Shown: one piece after another, positions 1 through 11,737 of the stretch
Numbering within the stretch: the first letter of the stretch is position 1
Layout: each line of letters begins with the position of its first letter
NCBI GenBank assembly: GCA_029339195.1
Contig: JAPTJF010000147.1
Location: 1 to 64,000 of the forward strand
DNA: 64,000 nt
Reading direction: 5' to 3'
Origin: Micractinium sp. NFX-FRZ
Lineage: Eukaryota > Chlorophyta > Trebouxiophyceae > Chlorellales > Chlorellaceae
The notes under the pieces: model-generated
Databases searched by the model: none
What the model was told of the DNA's origin: nothing
The model's input: only the letters and a program-made list of their open reading frames with translations
Position numbers and translations under genes: made by a program

Positions 1-579
1 AGGGAGAGGGGGGTGCGTGCGAATTCGGCATAGGTGGCGGCGGTGAGGGTGGTGGGGTGCATGCCAGCAATGCGGCGTGTGCTCGCGTGCGCACCTGCGC
101 ACTCTGTGCAGGCGCTGACCGCTTGGCGCCATGGGATCCGTTGTGGGAGCCATCCGAATAACAATGGCTACGCCTACTGGCATGCTACATAGATTCATCA
201 GTCAGTCGCGGCTGAAACGGTCCAGGAAGAGGTGCAGGCACTGGGTGGCTGCCGCTGCAGGCAGCACCCACCTGCGGGTGCTCCGCTTCACACTGTGCAC
301 CGCTTTGTTGTCCACCAGATCAACAAGAAGGCTTGTCCATTGGCTAGCACAAATGCCTCCCCTTTATCAGGCTTGTAGGGGCAGGGGGGTGAGGCCGATG
401 GGTGCAGGCCCCCCCAGCACAGCGCGCATGTCGCGGCTGGTGGGCCGCCGTCTCCGCCGCAATTGGGGCTTCGGCTCAACTTTCTCGCATCCGGTAGCGA
501 TAAAGACACCAACATGGGTTGTCACAGCGCGCTTTGTAGGTGGGCCGCCTGAAACGGCCTTGGAGGGCCGGAGATCGAA
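1..579. other. Upstream flank of the KATNIP-like gene, no supported gene
   Basis: I see no convincing exon here. Open frames on both strands have poor composition and no recognisable protein. It presumably holds the promoter and 5' UTR of the gene starting at 580. A short reverse-strand reading from an ATG at 132 to a GT near 95 could be the first exon of a divergent gene leaving the window, but this is not supported by any homology. Confidence 0.4.
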
Positions 580-3500
580 ATGGCCGGCGCGGCGCAGCAT
601 GGCGGCAGCAGACGCGCCTGGGGCGCCCCAGCGCCGCCCAAACCGGCGGCGGAGCAGCGGCGGGAGCTGGAGGCAACGGTGAGTGGGGCGGTGGCGGCGG
701 TGCAGGCGAGGGCCCGGCCGTCGCCAGCCCTGGATGTGCAATCTTGCACCTTGTTGACACATGTCCTCTGTTCTTGTCGGACACACTTCAGGTACCCGCC
801 ACAGCGGTTTTGCAGCCACCAGCGCCACCGGCGGTGGCACATCACCCCACCCAGCGGCCGCCTGCCAGCAAGCAAACGCTGCCACGCCTGGGCGGCGCGG
901 CAGGCGCCTCGCAGCGGCTAGGGCAGACCCAGCTGGAGGGCGGCTTCGCACACCAGCAGCAGCGCAAAGGCTTGGTGCAGCAGCAGGTGGAGGGGCCACA
1001 CCGCCTGAAGCAGCAGCTGCTGGCCGTTCAGTCTGGCGCGGCGGCGCACGCAGCAGAGACCATCCCGGCGCAGCACGGCGCGGCCTGGAAGGCGGAGACG
1101 GCATCGGCGGGGGTGGAGTCACCACCGCTCCTGCCTTCAGCCTCTCCAGAGGCGCTGCCTGGGGCGCAGCCAATGGGAGAGGATGATGACACAGTGCTCA
1201 TCGGCAGCACAGCGCCCTCCTTCACAGCCGCTGCTCTCATGCAGCAGCAGCAGCAGCTACAGCAGCTACTCCCTGCAGGGCAACCAAACCCCTCTGTAGC
1301 TGGGATGCCCATACAAGTGCTACCACCACCACCAGCAGCAGCAGCGCCACAGCACTCGCGACGTAGCAGCCACGCATCGCCGCAGCACTCGCGGCGTGGC
1401 AGCCATGCGTCGCCGCAGCTGCAGTTGGGTGCTGACGACATGTCGCTCACTATGCTAGCACAAGCCAGCCACAACGGCACCCGCTACAGCAGCACTTATG
1501 CAGACAGCCCGACTCTCAGCCGCGGCAGCAGCGGGCCTGCTGACCTGCAGGAGCAGCCGTCCGTGGCGGGCAGCCCACGCAGGCACGCAGCTTTCGAGCC
1601 CGAGCTGCGCCCAAGCTGCTCAGAGGCGGCCCTTCTCCTGGATGCCATCGATGCTGACAATGCTGCCCCCGATCCACAGCCGGATGCCCACCCATCCGCC
1701 GCGGTGCAGCCGCCCCAGCAGGCGTGCCAGCCAGCACGGCGCCTGAGCAGCGGGGAGCTGGCAGTGCTGCGGCAGAGCTTGCTGGAGCTGCAGCTTGTCC
1801 CCAACGGTGCCGCAGGTGACGCTGCTAGCGGCAGCAACGCAGCAGCAGATGAGGTGCCTGATGCCATTGTGCTGCAGGCGCTCAGCAGCAAGCTGGGCAG
1901 GCTGGACAGCCAGAAGCGGCGGGTGCTGCTGGCTGTGCTTGCCAAGATCGATGGCCTGGAGGGTGGCAGCCTGGCGGGCGGCAGAAGCAGCACCTATGCA
2001 GCGGAATCAGATGATGAGGGAGCGGCTGAAGTAGCAGCCAGTCAGCTGATTGCAGAGTCGCTGAGCTCCAGCCGCAGGCAGACCGTGGGGGAGGCTGGCA
2101 GCTCGGCCGCCAACCTCGCAGGCGAGCATGTTGCCGGCGCTCCCAGTGCACAGGGTGCATTCGTTGAAGCAGTGCATCAGCCAGTCAGTGAGCAGCTATC
2201 AATGGCAGAGCAGCTGCCAGCGCCCGCAGCTGAGACCGGCCATTCTTCAGCGCAGCAGGCACAGCAGCAGCAGCAGCAGGCAGCTTCACACGCAGAAGGG
2301 GAGCAGTCGCACTCCAGGGGACTTGCGGGGAAGCTGGGTGCGCTCCGGCTGGCTCGCGGCAACAGTTTTGCAGCAAAGCAGGCTGCTGAGAGTGGCACTG
2401 ATAGCTCCAGCTCCCTGCTGCTTCACCCGCCTGCAGCCAGGCAGCCGTCCCCGCTGCCTCATCAGCAGAACCAGCAGCCGCAGCCGCCGCTAGCGCACAA
2501 CAAGCTGCAGCCCATGATGCAGCACAGGCATCGCGAGCGCAGCCGGTTGTCCGCTGATGGGGCGCGGGGCCCACGAGCCTCGGTGCAACGCACCTCCCAC
2601 CTGTCGCCAGCTGTCTCGATTGCCAGCAACTTGGACGCGGCAAGCGGCGCTGACGCGCTGGCAGCTTTTGCGGCAGAGCACCAGGCCTTGCAGGCACAGG
2701 CGGACGCTTCGCTGAGCGTGCCCGCTGCAGCCTACCTCAGTGTCGACGCCTCGCCATCCTGTGCCAGTATGGGTGGCATTGGTGATAGCGTGGAGTTTCC
2801 AGGGCAGCAGCCTTCCCAGGGGGACCTGTCGGCGGCTGGCAGCGCCCTGTCGGCACGCAGCCAGCTGTCGCGCACCTCGACGCTGCCCGTGCTGCAAGGG
2901 GGCCCCAGCGTGCGGCAGCAGGCGCACAAGGCAGCTGTGTATCGAACCTCACCAGAGGCTGCTGCTGCGGGACTGCTGGACCGCCGTGCCACCAGCTCCC
3001 TGCCAGCCTCCAGCCGCGGCAGCAACGCAGGCAGCGGCGTCAGCGGCCGCAGCACCTGCGCTGCCGCCCTGCTGCACTGCCAGGAGCTCACACTGGTGGT
3101 GCTTGACACCTGGGGGGACTCGCACTTTGTGGGGCTGGCAGGCTTGCAGCTGCTGGGTGCCGACGGGCAGGTGCTGCCGCTGCGTGCTGACCAGCTGGCA
3201 GCCGACCCGCCAGACCTCAACTGCTTCCCAGGCCACTCAGGTGTGTGAGTGCGTAATGTTGGGTATGCTTGAGCGGCGTGCACAACTGCTGCCGTGTGGC
3301 ATGGGGGAGTGAGTGCAGCGCCGCTTCTTGAGTCAGGAAGTTGCTGGCACCTGGCCCCGCCTCTGCAGCCTGGCGCCATCACAGCTGTGCATGCCTGTGT
3401 TTCATACCCATGGCTGCCTGCCCACCCGCCTGTGTGCAGGCGACGTGCGCACTATTGACAAGCTGGCAGACGGCACCAACAACACGATGGACGACGGCCA

Positions 3501-5774
3501 CATGTGGCTGGCACCTGTGAAGCGCCAGCTCAGCGCCAGCGCAGCGGCTGCTGCCTCCCAGCACAGGGGCGGTGCCGCCGCCAGCTGGGCGGCGCTGCCC
3601 GAGGCGGTGCAGCCGTACAACCTGCTGTCTGTGCGGCTGCCGCCTGGGGGCGCCGCTCTGTCGGGGCTGCGGGTGTGGAACTACAACAAGAGCCCGCAGG
3701 ACACATCACGTGGCGTGAAGCGCATGCTGGTGCTGGCAGGTGAGCTTGCGGGTGGGAGGGTGGGCAGTGCTGAGTGCAGGCACACAGGTGAACGCTCCGC
3801 TGGGTACGAGTCTGAAGTGCAGCTGCAAACTTGGTGCACGCGTTTGGGAGCAGGTCAGACTGAACAAGCGGTCTGTTGCTTGCAGATGGCGTGGAGGTGT
3901 CGCCTCCTGGCGGTGTGCTGGTGCGCCGGGCGCCAGGCACCGCTGCCTTCCCCTTTGGTCAAACCATCCCACTCAGCACCTGCTGGGTGATGGCCGGTGC
4001 GTCTGGCCGCACCTCTAGCAGCGCAGCACGGCCGCCGCGGCGCACCACACTGCAGGTCGGCAGCAGGGCGGGGGGCGCCCAGCAGCAGCAGCAGCAGCAG
4101 CAGCAGGGACTGAGTTTGCAGAATGAGAGTGTGGCCTGGGTGTGCAACCACCCCGACCCGGCAGCAGCACTGGACTACCTGCACCGTGCTGCGCTGCTGG
4201 CCAAGGCGGCGGCCCCTGGCGGCGGGCTGCTGGCCCAGCCGGGCGAGAACTTTGCCACGGTGCTGCCCTGCGGCTTTGCGCTGCGCCTGGTGCTGCTCAG
4301 CTCATGGGGGTGCCCGCACTATGTGGGGCTCAGTGGGCTGGAGATACATGATGCGGTGCGGGGTCCCTTGCGCCTCAGGGGAGACCAGGTGTATGCAGGT
4401 GGGTGGGTGGGCGGGGTGGGGGAGGGGGCCACGACTTGGCAGGAGGGGGGCGGGGGAGGGCTGCTTATGTGTGCAGAGCAGTGGCCGGCTTTAGATTAGC
4501 GTGCATGCACATGCCTGCCAGCCCAGTGTGGACCTGGCTGCAACCCACCCTGCACGCGCGCTTTGCGACAACTGCCCGTGCTGCAGAGCCCGCCAGCGTC
4601 GCCCAGCTGCCAGGCATGGGTGGTGACGCGCGCACTCCCGACAAGCTTGTGGACGGCAACAACAGGTGCGTGAATACGCGAGGTGTACAAGGTGGTGGTG
4701 GTGGTGGTGGTGGTGGTGGTGGTGGTGGTGGTGGTGGATTCCTTACAGCAAACCAAGGAGACTGTGCGGTTGAAGGAGCTGCAAAGCTGTGCCCCCCTCC
4801 CCCCCGCCCCCTCTCCTCCTCTGTGCCCCTCCTTGCCCTAACACCGCTACCGCATCTTGCCCTCTCCACCCTGCTTGTCATCTGTCCTTGAACCATTCTC
4901 TGCGCCCGCCCCTGTTCCCCAACCTCAGTGGTGCCGCTGCGCACAGCTGGCTGGCGCCGCTGGACCCGCAGCAGAGCAACACGGTGCACGTGACGCTGGA
5001 CGCCCCGCTGCTGCTGAGCGCGCTGCGTGTGTGGAACTACGCCAAGACGCCCGACAGGGGGGTGCAGCAGCTGGAGGTGTACTTGGATGAGCACCTGGTG
5101 TGGAAGGTGCGTGGAGGAGGGAGGGCTGAGTGGGTTGGGCAGTTGGGGAGCTGCTGAGCAGGGCAGGGGCCCAGAGGTGAGCAAGGAAGGTGTGGATGGC
5201 AGAAGGAACGGGGGAGGCTGAGGTTGGGATGGCTGGGTGTTGGTGCGGCAGTGAGCCGCAAGGGGGTACATGCGGGGAGCCGCAGCTGCATTGAGTGGTG
5301 CAGCCGCTGGAAGGCTGGGGAGGCGAGGCGCACTGGTGCCCAAAGCACCTGCAGCAGGGTGAGTGGCCCCAGCGATTGTCGCCCCACCCACTCACCAGTC
5401 TTGCCACGTCGCGTGCAAATGTGCAGGGCCTGCTGCAGCGCGCCCCTGCTGAGCTGGCGCCCGGCCAGGACTTCTCTCAGACGCTGTGCTTCAGCGAGGA
5501 GGCCATGGCAGAGGCGGCGGCCACGTCACGGCGGCGCGGCGGCGGCGGCGGCAGCTCCACTGCCCGGCGGCTGGGCAGGTCGACGGCGGGCGGCGGCGTG
5601 CACGCCAGCCTGGCAGGCGACACGCTGGGTGCTGAGGGCGTGGAGGAGTGGTGCCAGGCTCAAGAACGGGTGATCCTGGTGAACGAGGGGCAGTTTGTTG
5701 CGTTCCCACCAGATGCTGCCACCGAGGCGCGGCCCCACCCCCGCCCCGTGACGTCGGTGGTGGCCGCGGCATGA
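580..5774 (+). CDS. KATNIP-like ciliary microtubule protein (DUF4457 repeats)
   Basis: Exons 580-678, 792-3240, 3440-3739, 3886-4398, 4587-4665, 4929-5106 and 5427-5774 join in phase to 1321 residues, all with GT-AG introns. The first two thirds is low-complexity Ser/Ala/Gln sequence. The last third carries two related modules, from about residue 796 and again from about 1085. Each has a strand like LTLVVLDTWGDSHFVGLAGL or LRLVLLSSWGCPHYVGLSGL, followed by DKLADGTNN / DKLVDGNNR, a WLAP motif and RVWNY. This tandem layout is that of katanin-interacting protein (KIAA0556, DUF4457), which binds microtubules at the ciliary base and interacts with katanin in animals. The human protein is longer (about 1600 residues), and the extra length there is mainly N-terminal. 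The ATG at 580 was chosen because it opens a clean 33-codon exon ending at a GTGAGT donor. The identity of the C-terminal modules is firm; the N-terminal model is less certain. Confidence 0.8.
4691..4737. repeat. (GGT)n microsatellite, about 15.7 units
   Basis: An uninterrupted GGT tract lies 25 bp after the donor of intron 5 of the KATNIP-like gene. It is purely intronic in this model and is likely to vary in length. Confidence 0.95.
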
Positions 5775-5856
5775 GTCATGCTGACCGACCCTTCTCAGGC
5801 AACGTGACTGACAGCATGTAGTAACCTTTTCTTGACTGCAATCTGGCGTTCGACTA

Positions 5857-5861
5857 TGTAA
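5857..5861 (+). promoter_or_regulatory. TGTAA polyadenylation signal
   Basis: TGTAA is the usual green-algal polyadenylation signal. This copy lies 83 bases after the stop codon of the KATNIP-like gene, a normal 3' UTR distance. Confidence 0.6.
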
Positions 5862-6193
5862 AACACTTTTGAGCGACCAACCTTTGTGCAGTAGGGCAAA
5901 CAGGAAGGGGAGGCTGCCAGGCTGGGGCAGGAGGCAGTGGCAGGCAGAAGCGCGCCTGCCCGCTGGCTGCCAGTCGATGTGGCATGCGATGAGGAACAGG
6001 GCAGCAGGCTTGCAGTACAGGCATGCTGCTCCTGCTGGATGCGGTTAGGCGGAATGCATGCAAGTGGTGGCGTCGTTGGGAGCATGTGGAACTCAAAAAT
6101 CACATGGCAAGCTGGGGAAGGCGGCAAGCAGCACTAGTGCGTGGAGGAGAGGTGCCAGGCTGAGCTGCGCGTGGTCCTCATGAGCGCAAATTT

Positions 6194-6289
6194 CATTGCG
6201 CCTGCCACATGCGTCTATCCATCCATGCGTCCGGTGACCGCCGCGGGGCCAGGGCCGCACATGGATAGACGCATGTGGCAGGCGCAATG
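6194..6289. repeat. Perfect 29-bp inverted repeat with 38-bp spacer
   Basis: The arms are 6194-6222 and 6261-6289. The first begins CATTGCGCCTGCCACATGCG and the second is its exact reverse complement. The complementarity stops sharply at the outer ends. A transcript or single strand would fold into a long hairpin. It could be a miniature inverted-repeat element or an excision scar; I found no flanking target-site duplication that proves this. Confidence 0.9.
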
Positions 6290-6587
6290 GTGGTGACGTG
6301 ACTGACCGACCCTTTCCGGGCGACGTGACTGACGACACTTCTTCATGACTTCATGTGATGCCGCATTCTGTTTGAATGTACTTCGATGCAAAATGTTGTG
6401 TGGGATTCACATGTGACCGTCCAAAAGGGCCACAGGAAGGGCAGGCTGCCAGGCTGGGGCAGGCAGCGGCCGGCAGGGGCGGCACTGCCAGCTGGCCAAG
6501 CATTTTGTTGGCAGGGGGGCTGGAGGCCTTACCGGAGCCCGCATGCCAGCACGTGGAGCATTAAGGGTTTACATCCATCTTCTTGGA

Positions 6588-9355
6588 ATGGCAATGCGGC
6601 AGCTGTGGGACGCAATTGTTGTGGGCAGCGGCGGGGCGCACGGCAGCGCGGCACTTTATCACCTAGCTAAGAGGGGCGCCCGGGTGAGATTACGACCACC
6701 AGCTCGCGGCATGTGCCCAGGGAGCGGGGGAGGCAGGCGCCGCCGCGACCCGCCACCACTTCCCACCGCCGGTTCCTGAGCGTCGCCTCCCTTCTGCTCC
6801 CTGCTTTCTCTCTGCCAGGTGCTTGGCCTAGAAGCGCAGCCCGCAGCCCCTCATGACCAGGGCTCCAGCCACGGCCTGTCCCGCATCATACGGCTTGCGT
6901 ACTTTGAGCACCCATCGTATGTGCCGCTGCTCAGGGAGAGCTACCGGCTGTGGCGGGAGCTGGAGGCGGAGAGCGGGGAGGTGGGGCGGGGATGGTCGGG
7001 GGTTTGCATCCTACCAATGGCAACCAATGAGACAGACTCCTAAGTCATAAACTACCTGCGCTGTGTGTGTGGACAGTCGCCACGCTTGCACAGCTGGCCT
7101 CTCTTGACACTGCACTGCTTCTCTTCTGTCTCCCTCCATGTGGTCTGGTCCTGGACGGCAGGAGCTGCTCAAGCTCGCGGGCTGCATAAACTCGGCGCCA
7201 GCGGCACAGCATGGAACACAGCTGAACTGCTTCCAAGGGGCGTTACTGTCAGGTGAGGTCCCAGCTGATGGGTTGCGGTGCGGTCATGATCAACCAAACC
7301 CCCAGCAGACCCTGCAGCCCCACCCGTTGATGAGCATTGCCCTCATGCCACCTTCCCCATCCCCGTTGCTCATGGCAGCGGAGCAGCACGGCCTGAAGCA
7401 CGAGGTGCTGAGCGCCGGACAGGTGGCGGCCCGCTTTCCAGCCTACCACCTTCCGCCCAGCTTCCAGACCATGTATGAGCCCGAGGGCGGGTTCCTTGCT
7501 CCAGAGCAGTGCATAGCAGCGCACCTTCGGCTGGCGCAGCAGCGGCACGCCGCGCAGCTTCTGTGTGGCGCCAAAGTGCTGGGCTGGCAGGTGGCGGCAT
7601 CCCCCACCACTGGCACGGGCGGCCGTGCGACGGGCAGCGCAGCGGGTGAAGCTGATGCAGGCGAGGCAGTCATGGAGGTGCACACCAGTCGAGGCAGCTT
7701 CCAGGCGCGGCACCTGGTGCTGGCGGGCGGCGGGTGGATGCCGGAACTGGTGCCGGAGCTCAAGGTGGGTGGGGGGCGGTGGGAGGGGTGCGCCGCTGAT
7801 GCGGCTGTCCATGCATGGGCTGATGTGGCTGTACAGGTTTAGCAGGTGGCTGATACATTGATACGGGGGCTGAACATGGCGGTGGTGTGGTTGTATGGTG
7901 CAGACCCTCACTCACTCGGCCTCACAAAGTGGTGCCTCATCTCAACACGGGCTGGCTGGCTGGGCCGGGACGCATTTGAGCCGCCCATCTCACTCCTTTC
8001 ATGCCCTGGCCTCCCACCCCCTGCCCTGGTCCTGCCCACCCTCTCACGCCAGCCTGCCCACCTCCCTCCCGCTCCCCCATCCCTCCTTGCCCGCCCGCAG
8101 CCCCTGCTGAGCGTGGAGCGCCAGGTGGTGGGCTGGTTTGAGGTGGAGCCAGCTCAGCGCCAGCACTTCTCCCCCGCCGCCTTCCCTGTCTTCCTGCTCC
8201 AAGACGACACAGGGTACTACTATGGTGGGCAGGGAGGGCGAGGTGCAGGGGCAACAGGAGGCGGGGTGCACAGCTTCAGGGCAGCGGAGCCAGAGGAAGT
8301 GGAGAAGCACTGTCGAGGTGCCTTCTGGGCTCCCAGCTGGCGGTGTTGGGGTGCCAGGTGCCCTGATGCTGCCAGCCAGCGCTGCCTCCCCGCTGTTGTG
8401 CACCGTTGCCATGCAGGCTTCCCGGCTGACCAGCACGGCTTCAAGATTGGCAAGTACCACCACAGGCAGGCACTGTGCTGCTGCTGCTGCTGCCGGTATT
8501 GGTGCCGCTCCTGATGCCGCCGCCGCTGCCATCCATGCCTCAGCCGCTTGCTCTCCTGCACAGCAAGGTTTAGTGACAACAGCCGTGCACTGCACTGCGT
8601 GCAGCTACATGTTGATGCCCGGTCCCGCCCTGCCGCCGCTGACTCAGCGGCTGCACTGTCCCTGTCGCGCCACACGCCCCGCCTCGTGCAGGCACGAGGT
8701 GACGACAGCCGACGGCGTGGAGCGGGGCATCAGTCCGGAAGATGAGGAGGCTCTGCGCCAGTGTGTGCGCCGCTACTTCCCTGGCGCCAACGGGCGCCTC
8801 ACCCGCGCCGCTGCCTGCACCTTCACCAACACACCCGACACGAACTTTTTGCTGGACAGGCACCCCCGCTGGCCACAGGTGGGTGGACAGGGTGGAAAGG
8901 GGCCAGGAGGGCTGGGCTGGCTCAGGGTGCATGGTGGGGGGGCACGGCGGCAGGGCGGGGCCCGGATGGGTAGGTGGGCGCATGCTATTCTTCGATTTAG
9001 AACACCTGGCTGCTGCTTTACTAGGGCGCACTGAATCGTTTGCCAGATACACCTCCGCCCACATGGCATGCAATGGCCCCAGCCGCCTGCACCCTCACTC
9101 CTCATGCCCCACCTTGCCGCCGCCCTCCCCTTTGCGCAGGTGGTGCTGTGCAGCGCATGCAGCGGTCACGGGTTCAAGTTTGCCCCCGTCATTGGCAGCA
9201 TACTTGCTGATCTGGCACTGGACCCTGGCGGCTCCACCCCCCACGACATTTCTCTGCACAGGCTGAGCCCCGAGCGACCAGGGCAGGCGGCCGTGCTGGA
9301 GGCATTCTCACGAGTGGAGGGCGGTGCTGCTAGCATGAGCAACGCTGGCACTTGA
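6588..9355 (+). CDS. FAD-dependent sarcosine/pipecolate-type amine oxidase
   Basis: Exons 6588-6683, 6819-6980, 7162-7252, 7379-7764, 8101-8224, 8417-8465, 8692-8878 and 9140-9355 give 436 residues. The protein matches monomeric sarcosine oxidase / N-methyltryptophan oxidase / L-pipecolate oxidase along its length. An N-terminal dinucleotide-binding segment (IVVGSGGAHGSAA) is followed by the His-containing GSSHGLSRIIR loop, a middle FEVEPAQR region and the C-terminal SGHGFKF motif at about residues 373-379. Cys345 in the AAACTFTN segment aligns with the cysteine that carries FAD covalently in bacterial sarcosine oxidase. These enzymes oxidise secondary amino acids to an imine and H2O2, usually in peroxisomes of eukaryotes. 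I see no clear C-terminal peroxisomal tripeptide (it ends NAGT). Substrate cannot be told from sequence. Intron 6 (8466-8691) must start with GC to keep frame. The start ATG is followed directly by the Rossmann strand. Confidence 0.88.
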
Positions 9356-9420
9356 CAGGCGCTAGCATTGCGCTTTGCCCCTACTTGCAGTTATGCGGGA
9401 CGTATGACATATCATTGATG

Positions 9421-9425
9421 TGTAA
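9421..9425 (+). promoter_or_regulatory. TGTAA polyadenylation signal
   Basis: This TGTAA lies 66 bases after the stop of the amine oxidase gene. The facing reverse-strand gene ends at 9478, so the two genes converge within about 120 bp. Confidence 0.6.
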
Positions 9426-9477
9426 CACTCCCAGGTTGGCACAACAAACGCAAGCACGTGCAGCCGGCTGACACTTT

Positions 9478-11737
9478 CTACCTGCACCGCTGCCACATCC
9501 CTGCTGCAAGCACTGGCCCCACTGCCGCCTCAATGCTGAGCCGCAGCTGCCCATCCAGCTCCCCCTTCCTCTGCTGCGCGCGGCGACGCCATAACCAGAG
9601 GCCCAGGTTGACCTGAAGCAGCGACGTAGTGGCAAGAGCATGCAGTCGACATGCTGGATCCGAAAGAGCACATGCAGCATGGCCATTTCGTATTGCCTCC
9701 AGCACGCCACGACTTCGTTCTTGAGACAGGCACGCCGCAAAGAAGCCCATGCACAAGCTGAGCATGTATGTCCGAAAATTCGGCAGCTGCAGCTCACCTG
9801 GCAGCCCTCGTGTTCCCACGTCTCCAGAGCCTTGGGCAGGCGCCCTCGTGCGGCTGTGAATGCTGCCAGAGCCTGCACCACTCGCGCATGGTGCTCTGCC
9901 CACACTGGATGCCACACTCGAGCAGCGAGCAGTGCGCCCACCGCCGCCTCGACGGCCCGCTGCAGCTGCGCATCTACCTGCCCCAGCTTCTGCCTCATGC
10001 GGCGGTTCAGCAGCCACCTGCCCAGGTTGACCTGCGCAGGCAGGCAGCAAGTGAAGGTTGTCGTGAACAACGAAGTCAAAAGCAGACCAGGTTTTAGGGG
10101 TGCACCTTTTTCCCAAAGACATGCGCCAGGGACAGCAGCGGATGAGAGCTGCTCGACGCCAGCTGCCTGGTGCGCTGGCTGCCAGCAGAGTGCATGGCAG
10201 CTCACCTGCTGGCCCTCATGCTCCCACACCTCCACCTCCGTGGGCAGCCGCCCATTGACCGCCACAAAGGATGCCAGGGCGTCACACATGAAGAGGGTAG
10301 GCAGCAGCTGCTTTCCAGGCTGCCACAGTCTCGCAGCGAGCTGTGCGCCCACCGCCGCCTCAATGTCCCGCTGCAGCTGCGCATCCAGCTCCCCCCGCTT
10401 CTGCTTCCAGCGGCGCTTGTGCAGCCACATGCTCAGCTTGACCTGCACCAGCGCTGTTGCGAGAGCATATCGTCAAGAACACTATACAGCACACATGCAG
10501 CATGGTCAATTCGCACGGGCTCATGCAAGCTTGTCTTCGAAAAAGGCACAACACAGTACAGTCCATGCACAAGCTGAGCAGACAGCAGTTCAGCAGCTGC
10601 AGCACACCTGGCGGCCCTCGTGCTGCCACGCCTCCCGGGACTTGGGCAGGCGCCCATTGGCCGCCACAAACGATACCAGGGCACCGCACATGAAGCTGGG
10701 AGGCAGCATTTGTAGTACAGGCTCCCACAGCCGTGGCGCCAGCGCCGGCCCCACCGCCGCCTCGATGTCCCGCTGCAGCTGGGCAGCCAGTTTGCCCCGC
10801 TTCTGCCCCACGCGGCGGTCGGTCAGCCACCTGCCCAGGTTGACCTGCAGTGGTAGTGAGGGCATAATGCGTGGGTGCATTCACTATAAGGCTGGTTGTT
10901 CGTGGTGAGGGAGGTCATTGGAGCGTAACATGTCGCGTGGTAGTAAATAGTACAGCACACCCGCCGTGCCAATAAGCCGCCCCAAACTGCCAGTGTAGGC
11001 TACGCCTGTTGCACTGGTTTCAAGCACAGCGAAGGGCAGCTCACCTGCTGGACTCCATGCCCCCATGTCTCCAGCAGCAGAGGAAGCCGCTCATTAGCCG
11101 CCACAAAGGATGCCAGGGCACCGCACATGAAGCTGGGAGGCAGCCTCTGACGTAGAGGCTCCCACAGTTGCGGCGCTAGCGCCGGCCCCACCGCCGCCTC
11201 AATGTCCCGCCGCAGCTGCTCAACGAGCTGCCCCTTCTTCTGCTCTGCCCGGCGGCTAGACCACCAGGTGCCCAGATTGAACTGCGACTTGGACCAGCGG
11301 CAATAGTGCAAGACCGCTGATGAGAAAGGTGGCTGCTGGCCTGCATGCATACTGTTCTCGAGGGTGCAATGCAGCAGGCATGTTCGGTAGCGCACCTGCT
11401 GGCCTTCGTGCTCCCATGTTTCCTGCGACTTTAGCAGGCGCCCGTTGGCCGCTACGAAAGCAGCTAAGGCGCGGCGGTGCACAGAGTGTTGGGTGTTGCG
11501 CAGATTCTGCCGATGGTCAAGCAGACTGCCGCCACCACTGCTCCCGTCGCCGCCATGGCCTGTGCCGCAGCTTCCCTCGGGCCCACAATCGCTGGGCTGC
11601 TGCGGCGCGCTGCCCATATGGCGGCCGCTAGCTCCGCACTGCTCAAACCATCTATCCTGCCCGGAGAGCGCTACTGAAAGAGCGGATGCGGTGTGCGCAA
11701 TCCGCCGGATGGCTCGCAGGTGTGTCAGCGCTAGCAT
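9478..11737 (-). CDS. Tandem helicase-associated-like domain protein
   Basis: Reading on the reverse strand, exons 11737-11396, 11281-11045, 10844-10608, 10442-10206, 10031-9798 and 9612-9478 join to 473 residues. Every intron is phase 0. Four internal exons are 237, 237, 237 and 234 bases long. Each encodes the second half of one unit (xNLGxWLxxRRxxQKxGxL...) and the first half of the next (ALxSFVAANGRLPxxxExWEHEGxQ). The pattern LGxW - RR - GxL - W resembles the helicase-associated domain (HA, PF03457), common in algal proteins of unknown function and at the ends of some helicases. No helicase core is present. The chosen start, MLALTHLRAIRRIAHTASAL, looks like an organelle targeting sequence. 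An in-frame ATG at 11812 is an alternative, so the 5' end is uncertain. Function is unknown; nucleic-acid binding is only suggested by the family. Confidence 0.72.
9798..11281 (-). repeat. Array of duplicated one-domain exons with their introns
   Basis: Exons 9798-10031, 10206-10442, 10608-10844 and 11045-11281 are clearly related copies of 78-79 codons each. The introns between them also share sequence: CCATGCACAAGCTGAGCA occurs at about 9747-9764 and again at 10563-10580, and both introns contain CATGCAGCATGG. The duplicated unit was therefore exon plus intron. Confidence 0.9.

Larger units (their letters stand above)
5775..6587. other. Spacer with poly(A) signal, decayed duplication and hairpin
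   Basis: This 813-bp gap holds the 3' UTR of the KATNIP-like gene and the upstream region of the amine oxidase gene. It contains a TGTAA signal at 5857, two decayed direct copies of one segment (about 5785-5960 and 6300-6480), and between them a perfect inverted repeat at 6194-6289. No exon was recognised. Confidence 0.6.

Noticed and set aside
20..30. GAATTCGGCA near the left edge, resembling a cDNA cloning linker
   Set aside because: It lacks the following CGAG of the linker and the flanks look like ordinary genomic sequence.
95..132. Possible first exon of a divergent reverse-strand gene (MAPSGQRLHRVRR, then GTGCGC)
   Set aside because: Too short, no homology, and the rest would lie outside the window.
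131..682. Forward open frame of 183 codons before the KATNIP-like gene
   Set aside because: Arg-rich composition without domains. It is a GC-bias shadow overlapping the first KATNIP exon in a different frame.
9640..10908. Long forward open frame of 422 codons across the repeated-domain gene
   Set aside because: It is the antisense of the repeated exons. It exists because the repeats share length and composition, and it has no domain of its own.
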